From contig JAQGLP010000201.1 of assembly GCA_028292835.1 (NCBI GenBank), forward strand, positions 1 through 5,975: DNA of 5,975 bases. The letters run 5' to 3'. This document shows, one piece after another, positions 1 through 5,407 of the stretch. The position numbers were made by a program, and so were the translations under genes. Every line of letters begins with the position of its first letter. The stretch's first letter is position 1. Under the pieces are notes generated by a model, which was given only the letters and a program-made list of their open reading frames with translations, ran no database searches and was not told where the DNA came from. The stretch is from Variovorax sp. Its GTDB lineage: Bacteria; Pseudomonadota; Gammaproteobacteria; Burkholderiales; Burkholderiaceae_C.

Positions 1-65
1 AGGTAGGGCGCGGCAAAACTCCATTCCTCGTCGGTGACGTCCGTGGCGTAGGGCTTCCTGGGCAT
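1..65 (-). CDS. IS5-like transposase, N-terminal fragment cut by the window edge
   Basis: On the minus strand an ATG at 65-63 opens a frame that stays open to position 1. It encodes about 21 complete residues beginning MPRKPYATDVTDEEW and continuing with a Ser-Phe-Ala-Ala-Pro-Tyr stretch. An N-terminus of basic residues plus Tyr, then 'TD(V/L)(T/S)D-x-x-W' and a 'P-(Y/L)-L' segment, is typical of IS5-family DDE transposases, where it forms the small N-terminal domain ahead of the catalytic core. The catalytic DDE residues would lie outside the window to the left, so intactness cannot be judged. The start is preceded on its strand by a weak GGTGG purine stretch, common for poorly expressed transposases. 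The family call rests on recalled sequence pattern only; it is short but distinctive. A related IS4/IS5-superfamily member is the main alternative. Confidence 0.72.
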   Translation of the reverse strand, partial: MPRKPYATDVTDEEWSFAAPY

Positions 66-117
66 GCCACCAATCTATGGCTCGGGCAGCCGTATTCAAA
101 GTGCATAACACGCTCTA
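1..117 (-). mobile_element. Right-hand part of an IS5-like insertion sequence, with its probable end near 113-118
   Basis: The transposase fragment starts at position 65, so the element should end a few tens of bases further right. Read inward from the right, positions 116-101 give AGAGCGTGTTATGCAC, a plausible terminal inverted repeat. CTAG lies at 115-118 at its outer edge. Several IS5 subgroups insert at short TA-containing targets (YTAR), so this fits as a target duplication. That places the transposase start about 50 bases inside the element, a normal leader length. The other terminus and the second target copy are outside the window, so the exact boundary and the target duplication are inferred. 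Confidence 0.45.
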
Positions 118-132
118 GGTGCTATGAAGCAC

Positions 133-148
133 GCGCTTGGCGAAGCGC
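133..148. repeat. Inverted repeat, 6-bp stem with 4-base loop
   Basis: GCGCTT at 133-138 pairs perfectly with AAGCGC at 143-148 around a GGCG loop. No T-run follows directly, so it is not a standard intrinsic terminator. It is the first of three such structures in 66 bases. Confidence 0.6.
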
Positions 149-156
149 CGATCTGA

Positions 157-168
157 CCTGGGTCCAGG
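157..168. repeat. Compact dyad CCTGG-GT-CCAGG
   Basis: CCTGG at 157-161 and CCAGG at 164-168 are perfect inverted copies separated by two bases. The loop is too small for a stable RNA hairpin, so if it has a function a protein-binding dyad is more likely. It lies about 87 bases upstream of the predicted -35 element. Chance occurrence in GC-rich DNA is quite possible. Confidence 0.45.
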
Positions 169-181
169 CCTGCTTGCTCTT

Positions 182-198
182 GCTCGCCGGAGGCGAGC
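182..198. repeat. Strong hairpin, 7-bp stem with 3-base loop
   Basis: GCTCGCC at 182-188 pairs perfectly with GGCGAGC at 192-198 around GGA. It is the most stable short hairpin in the upstream region. The nearest T-run (TTTTT at 223-227) is about 25 bases downstream, too far for a textbook intrinsic terminator. It could be a decayed or factor-assisted terminator of whatever lay upstream before the insertion sequence arrived, or a regulatory site for the operon. Confidence 0.6.
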
Positions 199-254
199 CG
201 CCAGCATGCGCTCGTGCTTGAGTTTTTCTCTTGCCAGTCTCCAAAAATTGTCGT

Positions 255-283
255 TTGACCCCCCTGGAGCCGTTCCTTAGAGT
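255..283 (+). promoter_or_regulatory. Predicted sigma70-type promoter of the ABC transporter operon
   Basis: TTGACC at 255-260 matches the -35 consensus at five of six positions. After exactly 17 bases, TAGAGT at 278-283 matches the -10 consensus at four of six, including the key second-position A and final T. Transcription would start near 290, leaving a leader of about 44 bases before the ATG at 334. It is the best-spaced promoter-like pair I found upstream of the operon and lies outside the insertion sequence. It is a prediction from consensus only. Confidence 0.55.
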
Positions 284-291
284 TGGCTGCA

Positions 292-313
292 CCGGGCCCG
301 GCAAGAAAGGGCC
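292..313 (+). promoter_or_regulatory. GC-rich palindrome and possible leader hairpin
   Basis: CCGGGCCCGG at 292-301 is a perfect 10-base palindrome sitting just after the predicted transcription start, a common position for a repressor operator. Alternatively, GGCCC at 295-299 can pair with GGGCC at 309-313 in the leader RNA with a 9-base loop, ending ten bases before the ribosome binding site. Both may be chance in GC-rich DNA. No known operator motif is recognised. Confidence 0.3.
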
Positions 314-322
314 GATCCCTAC

Positions 323-328
323 AGGAGA
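323..328 (+). promoter_or_regulatory. Shine-Dalgarno site that fixes the start of the binding-protein gene
   Basis: AGGAGA at 323-328 sits five bases before the ATG at 334. The frame is open further upstream to a TTG at 283, but that codon lacks a good ribosome binding site, overlaps the predicted -10 element, and would put 17 extra residues before the Tat signal. The ATG at 334 is therefore the chosen start. Confidence 0.85.
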
Positions 329-333
329 CAACC

Positions 334-1599
334 ATGAGCCTCGCAAACCCCGGGCGCCGCAGCGCGCTCAAAGGTCTGTCCGCAGCAGCGGTCACTTTCG
401 GCGCAGGCGCTATCGCCCTGCCAAGGTCGGCGCTTGCGGCTGAACCGGTACAACTGATCAGCCACCGGTATCCGGCCCTGGAATTCTGGGCCGGCAAGAT
501 GAAGACGGCGCTGCCGGGCGTGGACGTCAACGCGCAGCTGATGCCTTTCGAGAAGATGGGTGAGCTCGTCACCATCGCGATGTCCTCCAAGGCGTCGACC
601 TTCGACATCGTCTACGTGATCGACTCCTCCGTCGCCTCCTATGCGCGCAACGGCTGGCTGCGCCCGCTGGACGACCTCTGGGCCAAGTACAAGGACGAGT
701 TCAACCTCGGCGACTTCTCCGAGGCGGCGATGAAGATGTGCAGCTACAACGGCCGCATCTATGCCCTGCCCGGCACGGTCAACGTGATGGTGCTGTACTA
801 CCGCAAGGACCTGCTCGACGCGGCAGGCAAGCCCTTGCCCAGGACCGTGGCGGAGTACCAGTCGCTCGCCAAGGCGCTCAACTCGCCGGCGCGGGCCGGC
901 GCGATCAGCTGCCTCAAGCCCACCGACGCGGCGATGAACGAGGCCCATTGGTACATGAACACGATCGGCCAGGGCTGGTTCGACAGCAACTGGAAGCCGA
1001 TCTTCAACAACGAGGCGGGCGTGCGCGCCATCGAGGCCCTCAAGGAGTCGACCCGGGCTGCGCAGCGCGGCTTCGTCACCGCGGCCAACGACGAGTGCAC
1101 GATCGCCCTGCAGCAGGACGCGGCGGCGATGGGCATGCAATGGGCGACGCGCGCGCGTTCGGTGGACGACCCCCAGCAGTCCCGCGCGGCCGGCAAGTTC
1201 GAGTGGGCGCCCATGCCGCAGGGCCATGCGCGCGTGCTGGCCGACGGCTACGCGATCTCCGCCTTCAGCAAGCAGGACCCAGACCGGCTTTTCCGCATCA
1301 TGGCCACGGCCACGCGCGAGGCCAATATGCGCGAGGCGGCCGGCATGCTGGTGCCGCCGCGCAAGGCGCTGCTGAACGACCCCGAGCTGCGCGCGAAGAA
1401 CCGCTTCTACCCCGCAGCAGCGCAGGCCATCGAGACCGGGACCCCGTTTCCCGCGCTGCCCGAGTTCTACGCGGTGGGCGAATTCATCTCGCGCCGCATC
1501 CTTCAGGCCGTCACCGGCGAGTTGCCGACCAAGCAGGCCCTGGACGCGGCGGCCGGCGAGACCGAGGCCTACCTCAAGGCCCGCGGCTACTACCGCTGA
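334..1599 (+). CDS. CUT1-type ABC transporter periplasmic solute-binding protein with Tat-like signal
   Basis: This 421-residue protein is the periplasmic receptor that captures the substrate and delivers it to the permeases encoded downstream. The N-terminus has a twin-arginine motif (GRRSALKG, residues 7-14), a hydrophobic segment (about 15-30) and a likely cleavage site after ALA at 34-36 (SALA|AEP), suggesting export folded through the Tat system. The mature part resembles family 1 extracellular solute-binding proteins: the 'FDIVYVIDSSVASYARNGWLRPLDDLW' region (residues 90-116, cited in part: FDIVYVIDSS), the 'YALPGTVNVMVLYYRKDLL' hinge region (143-161), and a Trp/Tyr-rich segment at 206-220 that could line a sugar pocket. 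Length is normal for the family. It is the first gene of the operon, with the ATPase 31 bases downstream. Family is clear; the ligand is unknown. A carbohydrate or sugar-acid derivative is inferred from the CUT1 partners and the lactonase-like neighbour. Confidence 0.9.
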   Translation: MSLANPGRRSALKGLSAAAVTFGAGAIALPRSALAAEPVQLISHRYPALEFWAGKMKTALPGVDVNAQLMPFEKMGELVTIAMSSKASTFDIVYVIDSSVASYARNGWLRPLDDLWAKYKDEFNLGDFSEAAMKMCSYNGRIYALPGTVNVMVLYYRKDLLDAAGKPLPRTVAEYQSLAKALNSPARAGAISCLKPTDAAMNEAHWYMNTIGQGWFDSNWKPIFNNEAGVRAIEALKESTRAAQRGFVTAANDECTIALQQDAAAMGMQWATRARSVDDPQQSRAAGKFEWAPMPQGHARVLADGYAISAFSKQDPDRLFRIMATATREANMREAAGMLVPPRKALLNDPELRAKNRFYPAAAQAIETGTPFPALPEFYAVGEFISRRILQAVTGELPTKQALDAAAGETEAYLKARGYYR

Positions 1600-1630
1600 G
1601 CGGCAATCCACCAGTCCCAAGGCAGGCTTC

Positions 1631-2692
1631 ATGGCATCCGTACAAATCAGCGGCATCGAAAAGCACTTCGGCGGCACCCACGTCATTCGCGGCGTGGACA
1701 TCGACATTGCCGACGGCGAGTTCTGCGTGCTCGTCGGCCCTTCCGGCTGCGGCAAATCCACGCTGCTGCGCATGATCGCAGGCCTGGAGGACGCCGACGA
1801 GGGCGCGATCTCCATCGGCTCGCGAGTGGTCAACGAAGTGCCGCCCAAGGACCGGGACATTGCCATGGTGTTCCAGAACTATGCGCTCTACCCGCACATG
1901 TCGGTGCGCGAAAACATGTCCTTCGCGCTCAGCCTCGCCCGGCAGCCGAAGCGCGAGATCGAGCAGCGGGTGGACCGCGCCGCCGGGATCCTGGGCCTCG
2001 GCCCGTACCTGGAACGGTTCCCCCGGCAGCTCTCGGGCGGGCAGCGCCAGCGCGTCGCCATGGGGCGCGCGATCGTGCGCAACCCGCAGGTCTTCCTCTT
2101 CGATGAACCCCTGTCCAACCTCGATGCCAAACTCCGCGTGCAGATGCGTACCGAGATCCGCGAGCTGCACCAGCGGCTTAAGGCCACCTCCGTCTACGTT
2201 ACCCACGACCAGACCGAGGCCATGACCATGGGGGACAAGATCGTGGTGCTGCGCGGCGGGGTCGTGGAACAGGCCGGGGCGCCGCTGGAACTCTACGATC
2301 GTCCGGTCAACACCTTCGTCGCAACCTTCATCGGCTCCCCGGCCATGAACCTGCTTCCCGGCACGGTTCGCGGCGACCGGGTGCAGTTCGAGGGCGGTGC
2401 CAGCCTGCCGCTGCCCATTGCCCACCATACGCAGGAGGGACAGAAGATCCTGTATGGCCTGCGCCCCGAGCATTGCGCCCTCGGCGGTGGCACCGGCCTG
2501 CCGGTGGAGGTCGTGGTGGTGGAGCCGACCGGCGCCGATACCCAGCTTTATTGCCGCTGCGGCGGCCACGACCTGACCGTCACAGTGCGTGACCGCAGCG
2601 ACTGTGCTCCTGGCGAGCGAATCGTGCTTGCGCCCGATCCCGCGCGGGCGCACCTGTTCGACGCCGACAGCGGCAGGCGCCTCGGCGCCTGA
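1631..2692 (+). CDS. ABC transporter ATP-binding protein, MalK/UgpC type with TOBE region
   Basis: This 353-residue cytoplasmic ATPase powers the importer; two copies would assemble with the two permeases. All nucleotide-binding motifs are intact: Walker A GPSGCGKST (36-44), Q-loop Gln82 in VFQNYALYPHMSV, signature LSGGQRQR (134-141), Walker B VFLFDE (154-159), D-loop SNLD (162-165) and switch His192. The 'LYDRPVNTFVATFIGSPAMN' segment that follows is a hallmark of carbohydrate (CUT1) ATPases and leads into a C-terminal TOBE-like region (about 235-353), which in MalK relatives can carry regulatory contacts. Length matches UgpC/MsmK (about 350-370). The start has only a modest ribosome binding site (AAGG at 1619-1622). 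It lies between the binding protein and the permeases, so it is probably dedicated to this system. Function is very sure; the substrate cannot be read from it. Confidence 0.95.
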   Translation: MASVQISGIEKHFGGTHVIRGVDIDIADGEFCVLVGPSGCGKSTLLRMIAGLEDADEGAISIGSRVVNEVPPKDRDIAMVFQNYALYPHMSVRENMSFALSLARQPKREIEQRVDRAAGILGLGPYLERFPRQLSGGQRQRVAMGRAIVRNPQVFLFDEPLSNLDAKLRVQMRTEIRELHQRLKATSVYVTHDQTEAMTMGDKIVVLRGGVVEQAGAPLELYDRPVNTFVATFIGSPAMNLLPGTVRGDRVQFEGGASLPLPIAHHTQEGQKILYGLRPEHCALGGGTGLPVEVVVVEPTGADTQLYCRCGGHDLTVTVRDRSDCAPGERIVLAPDPARAHLFDADSGRRLGA

Positions 2693-2707
2693 AGGAAGAT
2701 GAGCGTG
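2692..2707 (+). promoter_or_regulatory. Ribosome binding site with two possible starts for the first permease
   Basis: AAGGAAG at 2692-2698 overlaps the last base of the ATPase stop codon and touches the ATG at 2699, leaving only about two bases after AAGGA, tighter than usual. An in-frame GTG at 2705 would have about eight bases of spacing. Both give a protein differing by two residues, so function is not affected. The ATG is kept by convention. Confidence 0.5.
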
Positions 2708-3637
2708 GACACCGTCATCAACAATCGGGCCGTGCGCGCGCCCGGCACCGCGGCGCGGCGCCGCAAGCCGGCCAACCCCCGCCGGCTCTGGCCCTTCCTG
2801 CTGCCAAGCGCCGTCGTCTGCGTCCTGGTCCTGCTGTTCCCGCTGGCGTACGCCCTCTACCTCAGCTTCTTCAACTACTACCTGGACAGCGGCGCCAGCA
2901 CGTTCGTGGGCCTGGGCAACTACACGGACCTGCTGGGCGATGCCGCCTTCTGGGCCGCGCTGGGACGTACCCTCGGCATCGTGGTGTCGGCCGTGGGCCT
3001 TGAGTTCTGCGTCGGGCTTGCGGTCGCCTGGGGCCTGTACCGGCTGACGGTCGGCGTTCGCACCCTCAACCTGCTGATGTTCCTGCCGCACATCATCACC
3101 CCGGTGGTGGCGGCGCTGTTCCTCAAGTGGATCTTCGCCGGGCGCTGGGGATTGCTTGACTCGGTTCTCGCCGGCATGGGCATCTTTTCCCCCGACTGGC
3201 TGGGCAACCCGATGTGGGCCCGCCTCGTGGTCGTGCTGGCCGACGCCTGGCAGTTCACGCCCTTCATGATCCTCGTGCTCTACGCCGGCCTCAACACGGT
3301 GGACCAGAGCCAGATCGAGGCGGCCCAGCTCGATGGCGCCAACAACCGGCAGATCCTCCTGCGCGTCATGCTGCCGTCCATCCGCCCGATCGTGGCCTTC
3401 GTGCTGACGATGCGCATGATGGACGCCTTCCGCTACTTCGACACGATCTACGTGCTCACCTCCGGCGGGCCCGGCTCCGCCACGCAGACGCTGACCATGC
3501 AGACCTACGCCCTGGCCTTCCGCCTGTTCCAGGTGGGAAAGGCCTCAGCCCTCGGCGTGCTCACGCTGGTGATCGTGCTGCTGCTGGCCGCCGCGCTCCT
3601 CTTCATCCTGGGCCGCCGCAAGGAGAACGCCGAATGA
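2699..3637 (+). CDS. ABC transporter permease, MalF/UgpA type
   Basis: This 312-residue inner-membrane protein forms half of the transport channel. An Arg-rich cytoplasmic N-terminus (residues 17-29) is followed by about six membrane segments at roughly 32-55, 92-114, 122-146, 173-198, 226-246 and 284-304. The EAA loop that docks onto the ATPase is intact: EAAQLDGANNRQILLRVMLP (207-226). The 'YVLTSGGPG' motif at 251-259 is characteristic of the first permease of sugar ABC importers (MalF, UgpA, LacF). Its length fits the short six-segment UgpA type rather than the long enteric MalF. It starts six bases after the ATPase stop, and its own stop overlaps the next gene's start (ATGA, 3634-3637), so translation of the two permeases is probably coupled to give equal amounts. 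The partner permease is the next gene. Confidence 0.94.
   Translation: MSVDTVINNRAVRAPGTAARRRKPANPRRLWPFLLPSAVVCVLVLLFPLAYALYLSFFNYYLDSGASTFVGLGNYTDLLGDAAFWAALGRTLGIVVSAVGLEFCVGLAVAWGLYRLTVGVRTLNLLMFLPHIITPVVAALFLKWIFAGRWGLLDSVLAGMGIFSPDWLGNPMWARLVVVLADAWQFTPFMILVLYAGLNTVDQSQIEAAQLDGANNRQILLRVMLPSIRPIVAFVLTMRMMDAFRYFDTIYVLTSGGPGSATQTLTMQTYALAFRLFQVGKASALGVLTLVIVLLLAAALLFILGRRKENAE
3620..3637 (+). promoter_or_regulatory. Shine-Dalgarno and ATGA stop/start overlap between the two permeases
   Basis: AAGGAG at 3620-3625 lies eight bases before the ATG at 3634, inside the end of the first permease gene. The ATG shares bases with the TGA stop at 3635-3637. This fixes the start of the second permease, whose frame is open much further upstream inside the first permease gene, and points to translational coupling. 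Confidence 0.9.
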
Positions 3638-4461
3638 ATACCCGCCGCTCACGCGCGCCGCAGTTGCTGCTGTTCCTGGCGCTGTGCCTGTTCACCGCAT
3701 TGATGCTGACCCCGGTGGCCTGGGCTTTTCTCACCTCCATCAAGCTGCCGATCGACGCCTTCGCCATCCCACCCAAGCTGGTGTTCACGCCGACCTTCGA
3801 GTTTCACCAGCAGGTCTGGATGGAGAAAGGCTTCGCACGCTACCTGGCCAACAGCCTGGTCATCGCCGCGAGCACGGTCGTGGTCTCCGTCTCGATCGGC
3901 ACCATGGCCGCCTACGGCCTGTCGCGCATGCGGGGCAGGGCGGCGCGCGGCGTCCTGTTCGGCCTGCTCTCGTTGCGCATGTTTCCCCACATGCTGCTGG
4001 CGATCCCCTTCTTCCTGCTGGCCAAGTTCCTCAACCTGATCGACACCTATCCCGCCATGGTGCTCGCCCTAGTGGCGATCAACCAGCCGTTCACGATCTG
4101 GCTGATGCACAGTTTCTTCGTCGACGTGCCGTCGGAGATCGACGAGGCGGCGGCCATTGACGGCGCCAGCGAATGGCAGATCTTCTTCCGGGTCGTCCTC
4201 CCCATCGTGCGGCCCGGCCTGTGGGTGACGGCGCTGTTCAGCCTGCTGCTGGCCTACAACGAGTTCCTGTTCGCGCTAGTGCTGACCGGCCCGCACACCA
4301 AGACCTTGCCAGTCGCCATTGCGGAATACGGCGGCGAGGACCTGAACTACTGGTCGCTGTCGGCCGCCGCGGCCATCGGCATCATGGTGCCCATCATGGC
4401 CTTCATGGCACTGATGCAGCGCCACTTGGTGCGCGGCCTGGCCCTCGGGGCGGTCAAGTAA
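3634..4461 (+). CDS. ABC transporter permease, MalG/UgpE type
   Basis: This 275-residue inner-membrane protein is the second half of the transport channel. After a basic N-terminus (MNTRRSR) it has a membrane segment at about 10-33, a short periplasmic loop, then segments at roughly 72-95, 106-132, 138-162, 196-218 and 242-262. The EAA loop is intact, from EAAAIDGASEWQIFFRV to the LP at 189-190 (starting at residue 171). Two further features are typical of MalG-type permeases: 'LLAYNEFLFALVLTG' (205-219) and a C-terminus reading QRHLVRGLALGAVK (262-275), which in MalG relatives contacts the ATPase. The TAA stop at 4459-4461 is followed after only two bases by the start of the lactonase-like gene, so the enzyme is made with the transporter. 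Nothing suggests decay. Confidence 0.95.
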   Translation: MNTRRSRAPQLLLFLALCLFTALMLTPVAWAFLTSIKLPIDAFAIPPKLVFTPTFEFHQQVWMEKGFARYLANSLVIAASTVVVSVSIGTMAAYGLSRMRGRAARGVLFGLLSLRMFPHMLLAIPFFLLAKFLNLIDTYPAMVLALVAINQPFTIWLMHSFFVDVPSEIDEAAAIDGASEWQIFFRVVLPIVRPGLWVTALFSLLLAYNEFLFALVLTGPHTKTLPVAIAEYGGEDLNYWSLSAAAAIGIMVPIMAFMALMQRHLVRGLALGAVK

Positions 4462-4463
4462 GC

Positions 4464-5297
4464 ATGCCGGGGATGGTGGACGCGCACCAGCACCTGTTGC
4501 AGGTCGGCCGCCACGACTACTTCTGGCTCGAGTCCGGCTCTGCCATAGCCCGGGACTACAGCCTCGACGACCTGCGTACGCAACTGGGTAGGGTCACCGC
4601 CACGGTGCTAGTGCAGGCGGCTCCCAGCATGCGCGAGACGGAGGACCTGCTCGAAGCGGCCGCCGCCTCCGGTGGACTGGTCCGCGGCGTGGTGGGCTGG
4701 GTGGACCTCGCTTCAGCGGCGGCGTCCGATGCCATCGCCGCGCTGGCCCGCCGTCCACTCCTGAAAGGGGTCCGGCCCATGCTCGGCTTCATGCAGGAGA
4801 CGCGCTGGATCTTGCGGCAGGAGGTCCAGCCCGCGCTGGCGGCGCTGGCCCGTGAAGGACTGACACTGGACATGCCGGCGCGGCCGCGACACCTCCCGCT
4901 GCTCGCGGAACTGGTGCAACGCCACCCGGCCCTGCCTATCGTGATCGATCACGCCGCCAAGCCCGCCATCGCCCGCGGCGAGTTCGCGTCCTGGGCGCGG
5001 GATATCGCGCAGGTGGCGCGCGAGACCGGCGTGTTCTGCAAGCTGTCCGGCCTGGCCACCGAGGCGAGCCCGACCTGGGATGACGAACAGCTGCGCCCTT
5101 ACGTCGAACACCTGCTCGCCAGCTTCGGTCCCGAGCGCCTGATGTGGGGCAGCGACTGGCCCGTGGTGGACCTCGCCGGCGGCTACGCGCGCTGGCGCGA
5201 CACCTGCCTGCGCCTGCTGCCGGCTACCGTGCATTCCAGCGTCATGGGCGCCACTGCGCGCGCCTTCTACGGCCTGGCCCCCAGCGCCACCTCCTGA
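4464..5297 (+). CDS. COG3618 amidohydrolase, probable sugar-lactone or related lactone hydrolase
   Basis: This 277-residue protein is a cytoplasmic TIM-barrel hydrolase of the amidohydrolase-2 group (COG3618). Known members open lactone rings: L-fucono-1,5-lactonase, L-rhamnono-lactonase, 4-sulfomuconolactonase and 2-pyrone-4,6-dicarboxylate hydrolase. Seen in the sequence are MVDAHQH near the start (HxH at 8-10), KGVRP (101-105), 'RPRHLPLL' (140-147), VIDHAAKP (160-167), FCKLSG (191-196) and WGSDWPV (228-234), in the family's normal order. Expected active-site positions therefore look intact and the length is normal. The start may be ATG 4464 or ATG 4473; neither has a strong ribosome binding site, and the two-base gap from the permease stop suggests reinitiation. 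No signal peptide is seen. Its place at the end of a sugar-type importer favours a sugar lactone. The Bug-type receptor after it leaves open a carboxylated or aromatic-derived lactone. Family is sure; substrate is not. Confidence 0.88.
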   Translation: MPGMVDAHQHLLQVGRHDYFWLESGSAIARDYSLDDLRTQLGRVTATVLVQAAPSMRETEDLLEAAAASGGLVRGVVGWVDLASAAASDAIAALARRPLLKGVRPMLGFMQETRWILRQEVQPALAALAREGLTLDMPARPRHLPLLAELVQRHPALPIVIDHAAKPAIARGEFASWARDIAQVARETGVFCKLSGLATEASPTWDDEQLRPYVEHLLASFGPERLMWGSDWPVVDLAGGYARWRDTCLRLLPATVHSSVMGATARAFYGLAPSATS

Positions 5298-5407
5298 ATC
5301 AACCACCACCAAGCTGTCCCGATGTCCCTGACTTCCCCCAAGCCCCCGCCGCTTTCCAGGCTCAAGGTTCTCGCGAACGATAAACACCGAGCAGGAGAAA
5401 GACAAGA
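5298..5407. other. Intergenic gap between the lactonase-like gene and the Bug receptor gene
   Basis: These 110 bases hold no gene. I see no strong intrinsic terminator: the only short dyad is GTTC-TCGC-GAAC at about 5367-5378, without a T-run. A weak -10-like GATAAA at 5379-5384 has no matching -35 at normal spacing. The downstream gene could be read through from the operon or have a promoter I cannot recognise. The C-rich, purine-poor part at 5328-5350 resembles an unstructured Rho-utilisation stretch only loosely. Confidence 0.4.
5393..5398 (+). promoter_or_regulatory. Strong Shine-Dalgarno of the Bug receptor gene
   Basis: AGGAGA at 5393-5398 lies nine bases before the ATG at 5408 and fixes that start. 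It is a stronger site than those of the ATPase and lactonase-like genes, consistent with abundant periplasmic receptor synthesis. Confidence 0.8.

Larger units (their letters stand above)
118..254. other. Non-coding stretch between the IS end and the operon promoter
   Basis: No convincing gene lies here. A minimal ATG frame at 124-156 encodes only ten residues (MKHALGEAPI then TGA). It is either chance or the 3' tail of a gene interrupted by the insertion sequence. The stretch is rich in short inverted repeats, listed separately. It becomes more A/T-rich around 221-255, with a T-run at 223-227 and an A-run at 243-247, as is common just upstream of a bacterial promoter. I see no RNA gene and no recognisable riboswitch. 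Confidence 0.5.

Noticed and set aside
182..227. Intrinsic terminator made of the 7-bp hairpin and the TTTTT run
   Set aside because: The T-run is about 25 bases beyond the stem, too far for standard intrinsic termination.
283..333. Upstream TTG start extending the binding protein by 17 residues
   Set aside because: It has no good Shine-Dalgarno, overlaps the predicted -10 element and would bury the signal peptide; the ATG at 334 has AGGAGA at ideal spacing.
738..1775. Plus-strand frame of 345 residues overlapping the binding-protein gene
   Set aside because: It is out of frame with the real gene, Arg/Gly/Pro-rich, and crosses into the ATPase gene; there is no ribosome binding site at its start.
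319..1866. Long open frame on the minus strand, 515 residues, opposite the binding-protein and ATPase genes
   Set aside because: It is an antisense shadow: it spans the junction of two clear plus-strand genes, its protein is Arg/His/Gly/Val-rich low-complexity with no family motif, and such frames are common opposite GC-rich genes.
1574..3091. Long open frame on the minus strand, 505 residues
   Set aside because: It lies opposite the intact ATPase and first permease genes, has no recognisable domain and the same skewed composition, so it is an antisense shadow.
3214..3633. Extension of the second permease frame upstream into the first permease gene
   Set aside because: The added sequence is a shadow of the first permease; the true start is the ATG at 3634 with AAGGAG eight bases before and a MalG-like N-terminus.
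4173..4463. Extension of the lactonase-like frame upstream into the second permease gene
   Set aside because: The added 97 residues are Arg/Ala/Pro-rich shadow sequence, while the family's conserved N-terminal V-D-A-H-x-H begins right after the ATG at 4464/4473.
5353..5384. Possible promoter upstream of the Bug receptor gene (GATAAA at 5379-5384)
   Set aside because: No acceptable -35 hexamer is present at 16-18 bases spacing, so it was not listed as a promoter.
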